From the NCBI GenBank assembly GCA_902798615.1, contig CADBXL010000006.1:101979-165978 (forward strand): a stretch of 64,000 nt of DNA. The letters run 5' to 3'. Shown one piece after another: positions 1-8,180 of this stretch. Origin of the DNA: an uncultured Bacteroidales bacterium (GTDB lineage: Bacteria; Bacteroidota; Bacteroidia; Bacteroidales; Bacteroidaceae). The notes beneath the pieces were generated by a model, which saw only the letters and a program-made list of their open reading frames with translations, made no database searches and was not told the DNA's origin. Numbering within the stretch: the stretch's first letter is position 1; each line of letters begins with the position of its first letter. Position numbers and translations under genes: made by a program.

Positions 1-123
1 CACCTTTCTTTTATAAGACGTTATCTTTCAACAAATTAGAATATATAGCATTTCCCGCATTCCACACCTCATTTGCAACACTTCAAGCCACTATCACCCC
101 TATAAAAATGAATGCAACACACG

Positions 124-162
124 AAAAAAGGCTAATATACAAACGAGATGTATATTAGCCTT
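124..162 (-). terminator. Rho-independent terminator of the radical SAM gene
   Basis: A 14-bp perfect stem (128-141 with 149-162) is followed, read on the minus strand, by a run of T residues. It lies just past the stop of the minus-strand gene at 183. Confidence 0.75.
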
Positions 163-182
163 ACTAACAATTTGTACTTGTC

Positions 183-1166
183 TCAACTCTTCGGCTTTCC
201 TCGGAAACTATTACGGACCTTGCCCGACTCACAATTCCGACAAAGCAATTCTGTGGCCTTATGATGACGGAAACCTTCTACCATAGCCTTTGCACGCGGC
301 GAGTCGAGAATCTCATCAAGCGACTGGGTAAAGAGGTTTCCAAGTATGATATCGCCATTGTGATCCATACAGCAAGGCACCAGACTTCCGTCAGCAAGAA
401 CGCCTATCTGCTTGTGGAGAGCCTTACAGAACACTTCGGCCCCCCTCTTTGGCACATACTCCGATGTTATCAACATCGGACTTCCCCCGAGGGAAGAGTT
501 TTTAGTTACTTTTTTCTGCTCAAGACCTTCTTCTGAAGGTTCAATACTATCTAAAAAGCCCTCCCCCTCGGGGGAGCTGGAGGGGGGCTCTTGGGTGGTG
601 GGCCATTGAAACTTCCTGTCAAACTCAAGATACAGATTATCGCAAAGGCGATAACCGTCAGGACGCTCTCGCCAAGGCTTTTTCACGTATTGCTCCAGAA
701 GTTGCATAACCTGCTCATTCTCACTCTCACGTCCACCTTGGTTCCAAAGCCTCAGCACCACACAAGTACCTTGCTCTGCCGCAGGTATTGCGAATTGCAT
801 CACCTTATTTATATATTCATCAAGTTTGCCCTTACCATTACTTTCATGCGAATGTAATGACAGTTGCACCTTGTGAGGAAGCGAAGACAGGAGGTTCAAA
901 GCCTTGTCGAGCAAAGTTCCATTTGATGTGAGGACGGTACGAAAGCCCTTTTCTCGCGCAATCCTAATAAAATCAGGCAAGAGAGGGTGAAGTAATGGCT
1001 CTCCCATGAGATGGAAGTATAGAAAGATTACCCTCCCACGGATTTTATCCGTGAGAAGATCAAATTCCTCTATGGTGAGCTGCCGGTTCTGCCTTCTATG
1101 TTTCGGACAGAAATCACAATTGAGGTTGCAAACGTTTGTTACCTCTATATAATAGCGGTCAATCAA
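183..1166 (-). CDS. Radical SAM/SPASM-like protein carrying an in-frame repeat insertion
   Basis: Cytoplasmic radical SAM enzyme, 327 aa. The cluster motif CNLNCDFC (C13, C17, C20) lies at the N terminus, with the usual strand and GEPLLHP-type region behind it. The C terminus has a Cys-rich SPASM-like part (FCKAL, DGSLVPCC, LCRNC) expected to bind an auxiliary Fe-S cluster. Between the two, roughly residues 190-240 (440-600 on the DNA) are low-complexity, Pro/Ser/Glu-rich and derived from the G/C-rich R1 repeat. That stretch contains [11 protein letters not shown], which also occurs ahead of menB. The insertion keeps the frame, so a product is possible, but activity cannot be judged. Substrate is unknown; no peptide precursor is visible next door. 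It is followed by its own terminator. Confidence 0.85.
   Translation of the reverse strand: MIDRYYIEVTNVCNLNCDFCPKHRRQNRQLTIEEFDLLTDKIRGRVIFLYFHLMGEPLLHPLLPDFIRIAREKGFRTVLTSNGTLLDKALNLLSSLPHKVQLSLHSHESNGKGKLDEYINKVMQFAIPAAEQGTCVVLRLWNQGGRESENEQVMQLLEQYVKKPWRERPDGYRLCDNLYLEFDRKFQWPTTQEPPSSSPEGEGFLDSIEPSEEGLEQKKVTKNSSLGGSPMLITSEYVPKRGAEVFCKALHKQIGVLADGSLVPCCMDHNGDIILGNLFTQSLDEILDSPRAKAMVEGFRHHKATELLCRNCESGKVRNSFRGKPKS
440..600. repeat. R1 G/C-rich palindromic repeat inside a coding sequence
   Basis: Composite of G/C-rich arms (cccccctc and ctggaggggggc ends, cccccgaggg and cctcggggga cores) plus an inner palindrome around gatgttatcaacatc. The same inner palindrome recurs at 43268-43300. It is read in frame by the radical SAM gene. 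Confidence 0.75.
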
Positions 1167-1268
1167 TTCTATTTACTATTTTAGTATTTACGATTTACAG
1201 TTTTTATACCTACAATTTACTATTTGCCTACAAAGTTACAACAAATTTTTCTTTTTTCCCGATATTTA

Positions 1269-1300
1269 TTTGGTATATTCACATACTTTTGCTATCTTTG
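1269..1300 (+). promoter_or_regulatory. Bacteroidetes-type promoter of the two-component operon
   Basis: TTTG at 1269-1272, 20 bases, then TATCTTTG at 1293-1300. This matches the -33/-7 consensus of the Bacteroidetes primary sigma factor. The leader that follows (about 1307-1441) is made of repeated and inverted ggtctaag words. Confidence 0.75.
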
Positions 1301-1441
1301 CACTCATATAAGGTCTAAGGTCTAAAGACCAAGGACTAAGGTCTGAGAACCTTCAACCTTAGCCTTTTGACCTTAGGCTTAAAACTATAGACCTTAGTCT
1401 TTTGACCTTAGACAAACAATTATAATCTTATCCTAATTTCT

Positions 1442-2608
1442 ATGATAAAAATTCTTAGCGTGGATGATGAGCTTGACCTTGAGCTCCTGCTAACCCAGTA
1501 TTTCCGCAGAAAGATTCGCAAAGGTGAATATGAGTTTTACTTTGCACATAATGGAGTAGAAGCCATGCAGATGCTTCTGCAACATCCAGATATCGACATT
1601 GTGCTCTCCGACATCAACATGCCGGAGATGGACGGTCTCACACTTCTGAAGAAAATAAAGGACCGCAATAATCCAGCCCTGAAGGTGGTAATGGTGAGCG
1701 CATACGGCGAAATGAGCAATATCCGTCAGGCGATGAATAATGGTGCTTTCGATTTCGCCACAAAACCTATTGACCTTGAAGACTTGCAGCGTACTATAGA
1801 GAAGGCTCGGGAAGAGATTGAGTTTGTCAAGCAGACACAGAAAGAGCATGGACAGCTTGTAGATTTAAAGGCTGACCTCAGTCTTGCTGCAGAAGTACAG
1901 CTGGCTATTCTGCCAAATGAGTTTCCTCCTTTTCCTGATTTGACTTCCGAAGTAGATATCTATGCTACGATAAAGCCGGCAAAGGACGTTGGAGGCGACT
2001 TCTACGACTTCTTCCGTATAGACGATGACCATTTAGGCTTTGTGATGGCCGATGTCTCAGGTAAGGGCGTACCAGCGGCATTGTTTATGACTATGAGTTA
2101 TACGTTGCTCCGCTTCACAGGTTCTAAGAGTCTTACTCCTATTTCAACAGTATCAGCATCAAACGATATGCTTTCCAAGGAGAGTTTCGACTCAATGTTC
2201 GTAACTGTCTTCTATGGCGTATATTGCATAAGCACAGGCGAGATGCGATATGTCAATGCAGGACATAACCCACCATATCTCGTTAAGGCCGATGGCAGCG
2301 TGGAGGTACTCCCCCACTCCAACAATATATGCATGGGAGTAACAGAAGGTTTCCCATATCAGGAGAGTACTTTGAAACTGGAAAGAGGCGATATGCTTGT
2401 AACCTTCACCGATGGTGTTACGGAGGCTTGCGACCCGGACAATAACCTGTATGGCGAAGAACGTCTGGAGTCATTACTTACAACGGTGGAAGGCTATACA
2501 GCCCAGCAGGTTACTTCTGCTATCGACAACGCCGTTAATACTCATGCCAACGGTGCAGAGCAGAGTGACGATATCACGATAATGGCGATTAAGAGAAACG
2601 CGATTTAA
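1442..2608 (+). CDS. Response regulator with PP2C (RsbU/SpoIIE-type) phosphatase domain
   Basis: 388 aa. Receiver domain at about 1-125 with acidic pair D8/D9, phosphoacceptor D57 (VLSDINMPEMDG) and conserved Lys in FATKPID. A linker helix leads to a PP2C/SpoIIE phosphatase domain at about 175-385 with the metal motifs GGDFYD, DVSGKG and the terminal DDITIMAI. In known families of this build, phosphorylation of the receiver controls dephosphorylation of an anti-sigma antagonist. No antagonist or anti-sigma gene is seen nearby. It is first in an operon whose third and fourth genes are histidine kinases, which makes it their likely output; that link is inference. Confidence 0.9.
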   Translation: MIKILSVDDELDLELLLTQYFRRKIRKGEYEFYFAHNGVEAMQMLLQHPDIDIVLSDINMPEMDGLTLLKKIKDRNNPALKVVMVSAYGEMSNIRQAMNNGAFDFATKPIDLEDLQRTIEKAREEIEFVKQTQKEHGQLVDLKADLSLAAEVQLAILPNEFPPFPDLTSEVDIYATIKPAKDVGGDFYDFFRIDDDHLGFVMADVSGKGVPAALFMTMSYTLLRFTGSKSLTPISTVSASNDMLSKESFDSMFVTVFYGVYCISTGEMRYVNAGHNPPYLVKADGSVEVLPHSNNICMGVTEGFPYQESTLKLERGDMLVTFTDGVTEACDPDNNLYGEERLESLLTTVEGYTAQQVTSAIDNAVNTHANGAEQSDDITIMAIKRNAI

Positions 2609-2732
2609 TTACTAATTACGAATTACAAATTACCGAATTAGTAATGAGCAGATTACAGTAGTTCGAATAAATACAGACAGTAACCAAGTAAGTAATTAGT
2701 AATTCGTAATTTGTAATCCGTAACTCGTATTT
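2609..2732. repeat. A/T-rich palindromic spacer
   Basis: Words such as attacgaatta and taattcgtaatt occur in both orientations on either side of a short core, forming a long imperfect inverted repeat between two genes of the same operon. The same word set recurs at about 45520-45550. Confidence 0.6.
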
Positions 2733-4370
2733 ATGAAAAAGCCTATTACAATACAAAAACGAATGCTATTATACGGGCGAAAGTTCGGAGTATTAGCTGG
2801 CGTCGCAGCAATCAGTTGCGGTGTTACCTATCTTGTGTGTAATCAGGCATACGAAGCAAGGACTGCCGAGCTTCAAGAACAAATATCCGACCTCCAGAAG
2901 AAAGAGCTTCAGGCAAAGGTGACACAGCGAGTGAGCGAGCAGATGGAGGATATAGCCTTTCAGCAGAAGAACATATCCGACAAACAGCGTGAAGAGGCTG
3001 TAAGACAGTCGCGCATAGCTGATATGGAGCGTGGAAAGGCAGAGATAGAGAGAGGATTTGCACAGCAGGCCCAGAAGAAAGCGGTATTGGCAGCAGAACA
3101 GGCTGACCAGATGCGTATCATGGCTGTTGACCAAAAGGAAATAGCCACAAAGAATATGATGGAGGCAGAAAAAGCTCGTGCAAAGGCTGATACATTGTTC
3201 TATCTGTCAATGGGAAACTCTCTGGCGCAGTCAGCCCTCGCCAAGGGAAGTGTGGCTACGGACATATCACGTCTTCTCTCATATGCCTCATGGCACTATA
3301 CCAAACAGTATGGTGGCCATGAGAATTCCGACAACGTATATAAGGCTCTTCTATATTCTTCTAATTCCACCGAGAAACTTAATACCGCACTTAAGGGTAA
3401 TGTGAGATGCGTGGATATCATAAAGATAGATGGCACTCGCTGGATACTCGGCCTGACCGACTATGGAGAGGTAATACTATGCAACGATGCTGGAGTAATT
3501 AGATACTTCACAGTTGACAATGTACCATTCCGAAGTATGGCTATGCTTACCAACGGAAGAATGGCAGCTATGACTTCTGACGGTATGGTAGCGGTTCTGG
3601 AATTCAGTGGCGCGCGCATTCCTCAAATGAAGGTAACGGGCATGATAAGACTTGGAACTGGTGTCTGGAAAGATATCTGTGCCATCGGTAAGGACATGCT
3701 TGTTGCCACAAGTAATAAATCGCTTACATGGATTAATGCCAGACTTATGGCAATAAAAGACATTGTCTCACTTGAGTCAGGACTTCATGCTCTTGGATTT
3801 GAAGAAGAAACCGGAATGCTACACATCTTCGGAACAAATGGACTACACTATGTAGTATCTGCTTCAAACTCAAACAAATGCAAGCGTTCAGACTTAAAGG
3901 GGATAAAGGAACTGGTAACTGCATTCTTCCATGACAAGCATAACGGTACTAACATACTTGGAACCGAGACTGGCGTAATATATGTCACGGACAAGGGCGG
4001 AAATATCATAAGCACCATGACTGGTCATACTGGAGCAATTACCTCTATAAAGGCCGTCAACAATTCTATTGTATCCACAAGCTACGACCATACCATGCGT
4101 TTTTGGTCGTTTGCCGGCATGGCCTCAATTGCAGAGTCTATTGAGTTCCGCTTCGACTCATGGCCTCTGTCGTTTGTCGTGGACGAAGACTCGCAAATGA
4201 TATGGATAGGCAATGAGGCAGGAAACATGAACCGTTTCTGTACCTCTGTAACAAAGAATGCACTTGCCACACAGGCATTACTGCGTCGTGAGTTCACACA
4301 GGACGAGTGGAACTACTATATTGGCAAATCCGTGCCATATCGCACATTCATGAAAGGAGGTGGGAAATGA
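2733..4370 (+). CDS. Membrane-anchored coiled-coil and WD40-like propeller protein
   Basis: 545 aa. A short basic N terminus is followed by one membrane segment at about residues 18-35, then a long Gln/Lys/Glu-rich coiled coil at about 40-160, then a beta-propeller-like region to the end with one clear WD40 blade (MTGHTGAITSIKAV ... TMRFWSF). No catalytic motif is seen. Similar builds are associated with signalling proteins in Bacteroidetes. It sits between the receiver-phosphatase and a sensor kinase-like gene and overlaps the latter by 4 bases (ATGA), so it is probably a scaffold or sensor for that system (inference). Confidence 0.75.
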   Translation: MKKPITIQKRMLLYGRKFGVLAGVAAISCGVTYLVCNQAYEARTAELQEQISDLQKKELQAKVTQRVSEQMEDIAFQQKNISDKQREEAVRQSRIADMERGKAEIERGFAQQAQKKAVLAAEQADQMRIMAVDQKEIATKNMMEAEKARAKADTLFYLSMGNSLAQSALAKGSVATDISRLLSYASWHYTKQYGGHENSDNVYKALLYSSNSTEKLNTALKGNVRCVDIIKIDGTRWILGLTDYGEVILCNDAGVIRYFTVDNVPFRSMAMLTNGRMAAMTSDGMVAVLEFSGARIPQMKVTGMIRLGTGVWKDICAIGKDMLVATSNKSLTWINARLMAIKDIVSLESGLHALGFEEETGMLHIFGTNGLHYVVSASNSNKCKRSDLKGIKELVTAFFHDKHNGTNILGTETGVIYVTDKGGNIISTMTGHTGAITSIKAVNNSIVSTSYDHTMRFWSFAGMASIAESIEFRFDSWPLSFVVDEDSQMIWIGNEAGNMNRFCTSVTKNALATQALLRREFTQDEWNYYIGKSVPYRTFMKGGGK

Positions 4371-7141
4371 TAAAAGTCAAAAGTCTAAAGTCTAAAGTCA
4401 AAGGTCTTTTGCCTCTTGTCTTTTGTCTTTTGCCTCTTTCTAAGATAATGGCAGACGGAAGAGGTGTGCCTTTCTTCCGCAATTTCTCATCCAAGGAATA
4501 TATAGCCCATAATCGTAACTTCGATATCGCATGCGATGACTACGGTACCGTATTCGTTGCCAACTTTGAGGGACTTCTCTACTACGACGGTGCCACATGG
4601 AGAAAAATCCATACCCCTGGCATCAGTAGGGTTACTCGACTAACGCGAGGCGATAACGGCCGTATATGGGTTGGTGGATATAACGTGTTCGGCTATCTCA
4701 GATCAGACAATCAGGGACGCATACAGATTCATACCATCGTTTCCGATGCTGACAGGGGCGCAATCTCCGAAGTGGACAACATCAAGGTGGACAATGGCAA
4801 GGTGTATGTTCACACCACAGCAGACAAAACGTATGAGGTTGTGGATGATAAAGCGCTAAGAGAACGTAAAGAAAGCGAAGAGACCATCTTCACCAATAAC
4901 ACAGACTCGGTAAGCCTGTTGAAGATGCCTCTCGACATAAAACTACGCTATAGCCATACATACGGCATGGATTTCGGTAACAGCCGCTATGCCTTTGCCC
5001 CTCTTTCCGAGACCGACGGACTTATATCAAATGCCATTAACCGTGCTGTCTCCAACCACACACATATGGTATGGGGCGCAACCGATAACGGTATATTCGC
5101 CGTAGAAGCACTATCTCCATACGGACAGATTGGAGAAAAAGAAGGACTGAAAGGCGAGGTGAACTGTATCGGACAGCTTGCCGGAACCTATTATATAGGT
5201 ACGATGAAGGGACTATACCGTCTTAATGGCAACAGAATACAGATGGTGGCAGACATAGACCTTGCCTGCTGGCAACTTACACGTGTTTCCGACGATAAGA
5301 TGCTTGCTGCCACATCACAAGGCCTTTATCTTATCACCCCCAATGGAATACAGCATATAACCGGCGACAACACATTCTCCGTATGCCACGATAGTAAGCA
5401 AGGCTGTTATGTCACAGGTGAAGTGGATGGCGTATATTACGTTTCCACATTGGGGAAAAAGACGATGGTACTACCACTCGAAAAGGTGACGAAGATTCAC
5501 CATGCCAACAAAAAATTCACGGTAGAGAGTATCTATGGTGAGCAATGGGAACTTTCATTTTCCAATAACAATAGCGGAATAAAGGTTTCTGACAGATGCA
5601 TACGCCAAAGTGCCGACGTAAAAGACCCTAAGCTGAAATATACAGATCCATCGGGCACTCTTTGGATAACCGATCCCGAAGGACGCAACCTGAAAGCCTC
5701 CACCACAAACAAGCAATCGGCAACTCTTTTTCCTTGGATGTATCCTTTCACAAAGCGTGCGCTCAACTGCCTCTACGCATCAGAGGACGGAAAAATGTGG
5801 GCTGGCGGTGATTTCGGCGTGATAATACTCGACACACGTATGGTAAAAGAGCTAAAGCAGCAGCCTAGCCTAAGACCATATATCCGTCAGGTAATAGCAA
5901 TGGGAGACTCTGTGATGTGGGGTGGCTATTCGCCAAAGGACATGAAACCACGCTTCGAAGTGGAAGGTATAACACTACCTTCATCATGCAATCAGCTAAA
6001 CGTTACATTCTCCACCCTCAACACCTCTATAATATGCCCTACCGAATACCGATATCGCATAAACGGTGGCAGATGGAGTTTGTGGAGCTACCACAACGAA
6101 GTGGAAATCAATAACCTCGACTATGGCAGTAGCAGTATTGAAATTCAGGCACGCGACATCTTCGGACGTGTATCGGAAATCAGTACCATAAAATGGTCGG
6201 TAGAAAAACCATTCTATCTGCAATGGTGGGCTTACTTCATCTATCTGCTCATTCTCGTAGCCATAATACAGAGGCTTATGCTGCATCGCACAAGACGACT
6301 GAAAGCGGAGAAAGCCAAACTGGAGTCGTTAGTTGCCGAACGTACCTCTGACCTGAAGAGAACGCAGGATGACCTTGTGCGCATGGAGCGTACCGCTGCT
6401 GTGGGTAAACTCACCCAAGGCCTCATCGACCGAATACTTAACCCAATCAACTACATAAACAATTTCTCAAAACTCACTTCTGGCCTTGCACAAGACCTCA
6501 TGGCCGACATTGAGGATGAGAAAGAACGTATATCGGAGGATTGCTATGAAGACTGTACCGACATCATACAAATGATGAAGACCAACCTCAAGAAGATTGA
6601 GGATCACGGTATCAGTACCACTCGTACTCTACGCGCTATGGAGGCTATGCTCAACAGTCACATAGGCTCTATGGCACAGCATGATTTGATATCCCTCTGC
6701 CGCCAGACGGTAGCCGTTGTATCCGAATACCACAAGGATGCTATTGCAGAATATCACATAAACATAAAATGTGATATGCCAAATCAGCAGATGATAGTCA
6801 ATATTGATGCAGGTTCTATCAAGAACGCACTCATAGCCCTGTTCAACAACAGCATATACTCCGTAGTCAAGAAAGTAAAAATCGGCTCTTCTAACTATAT
6901 ACCAGAAATCGTGCTAAGCCTCCCAGAAGAAGGGACAGGCATCATAATTCGCGACAACGGTATGGGTATAGGAGAGAATATAATCAATAAAGTGTTTGAC
7001 CCATTCTTTACAACCAAGCCAACAGGCGAGGCTGCCGGCGTAGGACTATATCTTGTACGCAATATCATTAACGATCACCATGGTAAAATCTCAGTTGAAT
7101 CCCAACAGGATGAATACTGCCAATTCACTATAACACTATGA
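4367..7141 (+). CDS. Propeller/Y_Y_Y sensor with histidine-kinase core lacking the phosphoacceptor His
   Basis: 924 aa from ATG 4367, which is preceded by AAAGGAGG and overlaps the previous stop. The signal peptide (VKSLKSKVKGLLPLVFCLLPL) is encoded by a repetitive aaagtctaaagtc/gtcttttgcc tract. A two-component propeller region follows, then a Y_Y_Y-like domain, a membrane helix near residues 620-640 (YLQWWAYFIYLLIL), a coiled coil and a dimerisation helix. Where the next protein has GIAHEIQNPL, this one has GLIDRILNPI: the His is replaced by Asp at about residue 688. The ATPase domain keeps the N box (ALFNNSIYSV), the DNGMGIG box and a GVGLYL G2 box. It could bind ATP but should not autophosphorylate at the normal site. 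A heterodimer with the following kinase is a natural guess. Confidence 0.85.
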   Translation: MIKVKSLKSKVKGLLPLVFCLLPLSKIMADGRGVPFFRNFSSKEYIAHNRNFDIACDDYGTVFVANFEGLLYYDGATWRKIHTPGISRVTRLTRGDNGRIWVGGYNVFGYLRSDNQGRIQIHTIVSDADRGAISEVDNIKVDNGKVYVHTTADKTYEVVDDKALRERKESEETIFTNNTDSVSLLKMPLDIKLRYSHTYGMDFGNSRYAFAPLSETDGLISNAINRAVSNHTHMVWGATDNGIFAVEALSPYGQIGEKEGLKGEVNCIGQLAGTYYIGTMKGLYRLNGNRIQMVADIDLACWQLTRVSDDKMLAATSQGLYLITPNGIQHITGDNTFSVCHDSKQGCYVTGEVDGVYYVSTLGKKTMVLPLEKVTKIHHANKKFTVESIYGEQWELSFSNNNSGIKVSDRCIRQSADVKDPKLKYTDPSGTLWITDPEGRNLKASTTNKQSATLFPWMYPFTKRALNCLYASEDGKMWAGGDFGVIILDTRMVKELKQQPSLRPYIRQVIAMGDSVMWGGYSPKDMKPRFEVEGITLPSSCNQLNVTFSTLNTSIICPTEYRYRINGGRWSLWSYHNEVEINNLDYGSSSIEIQARDIFGRVSEISTIKWSVEKPFYLQWWAYFIYLLILVAIIQRLMLHRTRRLKAEKAKLESLVAERTSDLKRTQDDLVRMERTAAVGKLTQGLIDRILNPINYINNFSKLTSGLAQDLMADIEDEKERISEDCYEDCTDIIQMMKTNLKKIEDHGISTTRTLRAMEAMLNSHIGSMAQHDLISLCRQTVAVVSEYHKDAIAEYHINIKCDMPNQQMIVNIDAGSIKNALIALFNNSIYSVVKKVKIGSSNYIPEIVLSLPEEGTGIIIRDNGMGIGENIINKVFDPFFTTKPTGEAAGVGLYLVRNIINDHHGKISVESQQDEYCQFTITL

Positions 7142-8004
7142 CCGAGAAATCAACACCCAACACCCAGCAACAATCTTCTGCAAATACCCCAACCAAGGAA
7201 GTATTAAACAAACTTCTTCTCCAACAGCAGAAACTTGCTTCTTTAGGAATGCTCAGCGCCGGTATAGCGCATGAGATACAGAATCCGCTTAACTTTGTCA
7301 TCAACTTCTCGAAGATGTCAGAGAAACTTCTTGGTGACATGAAAGAGATATTGGATGACGTGCGAGAACAGATTCCAGAGGATGATGCTGACGAACTCGA
7401 TGATATCACCTCCAACCTCACGGTCAACTTACAGAAGATACGTGAACATGGAGAGCGGGCAATAAGTATCATTCAAGGCATATTGCTCATATCGCGCGGC
7501 AAAGAGGGAGAGTGTATCCCTACTGACATCGCCCATTTGCTACATGAATACGTATGGCTTGCATACCATGCCCAGAGAGCAAGCGACAAATCATTCAACA
7601 TATCCATCACCGAGAGCTATCAGGAGAATATGCCACATGTTATGGTCGTGCCTCAAGACCTCAGCCGTGCCGTGCTTAACGTTGTAAATAATGCATGCTA
7701 TGCCGTTACAGAAAAAGCAGCAAGCGAAGGTGAGGACTACAAGCCTACCATTAACATTCTGGCCAAAGTGGAGAACGGTAACCTTATCATTAGCATAGGC
7801 GACAACGGCTGTGGGATGACCGAAGAGGTACGCGGAAAACTATTCCACGAGACAATAACAACCAAGCCGATAGGCAAAGGCACCGGTCTCGGAATGATTA
7901 TCACCCACGACATTATTGTAAATGAACATCATGGCAGCATCGATATCGACACAAAGCTAAATGAAGGAACAACGTTCACGTTTACTATTCCTGTAAAAGG
8001 ATAA
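7138..8004 (+). CDS. Soluble sensor histidine kinase
   Basis: 288 aa, no membrane segment or sensor domain. Coiled coil, then HisKA with H45 (SAGIAHEIQNPLNF), an acidic stretch, and an HATPase_c domain with N box (VLNVVNNACYAV), DNGCGM and GTGLGM. It overlaps the stop of the sensor-like gene by ATGA, so the two are probably translated together. The two kinase cores are clearly similar (shared LNPINYINNFSK-type stretch), suggesting duplication. Likely phosphodonor for the receiver-phosphatase at 1442 (inference). Confidence 0.9.
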   Translation: MTEKSTPNTQQQSSANTPTKEVLNKLLLQQQKLASLGMLSAGIAHEIQNPLNFVINFSKMSEKLLGDMKEILDDVREQIPEDDADELDDITSNLTVNLQKIREHGERAISIIQGILLISRGKEGECIPTDIAHLLHEYVWLAYHAQRASDKSFNISITESYQENMPHVMVVPQDLSRAVLNVVNNACYAVTEKAASEGEDYKPTINILAKVENGNLIISIGDNGCGMTEEVRGKLFHETITTKPIGKGTGLGMIITHDIIVNEHHGSIDIDTKLNEGTTFTFTIPVKG

Positions 8005-8007
8005 TAA

Positions 8008-8180
8008 AAAGACCCACCCCCTTACCCCTCCCATAAAAGGAAGGGAGTAGATAGTAATACTCATTAAAAATGAAAGATAAAAAACAATACATAAAAACGA
8101 GTTTTTCTAATTCTCCACAGCGAGAAAAGGGTAACTACTCCCCTCCTTTTATGGGAGGGGTAAGGGGGTGGGTCTTTTTA
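8008..8180. repeat. R1 palindromic element overlapping the TonB receptor start
   Basis: Left arm 8010-8056 begins gacccacccccttacccctc; right arm about 8130-8180 is its inverse, ending ggggtgggtc. The arms are about 45 bp with an A/T-rich core. The right arm is inside the open frame of the next gene and contains a possible start codon. The same family is at 32420-32606. Confidence 0.85.
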
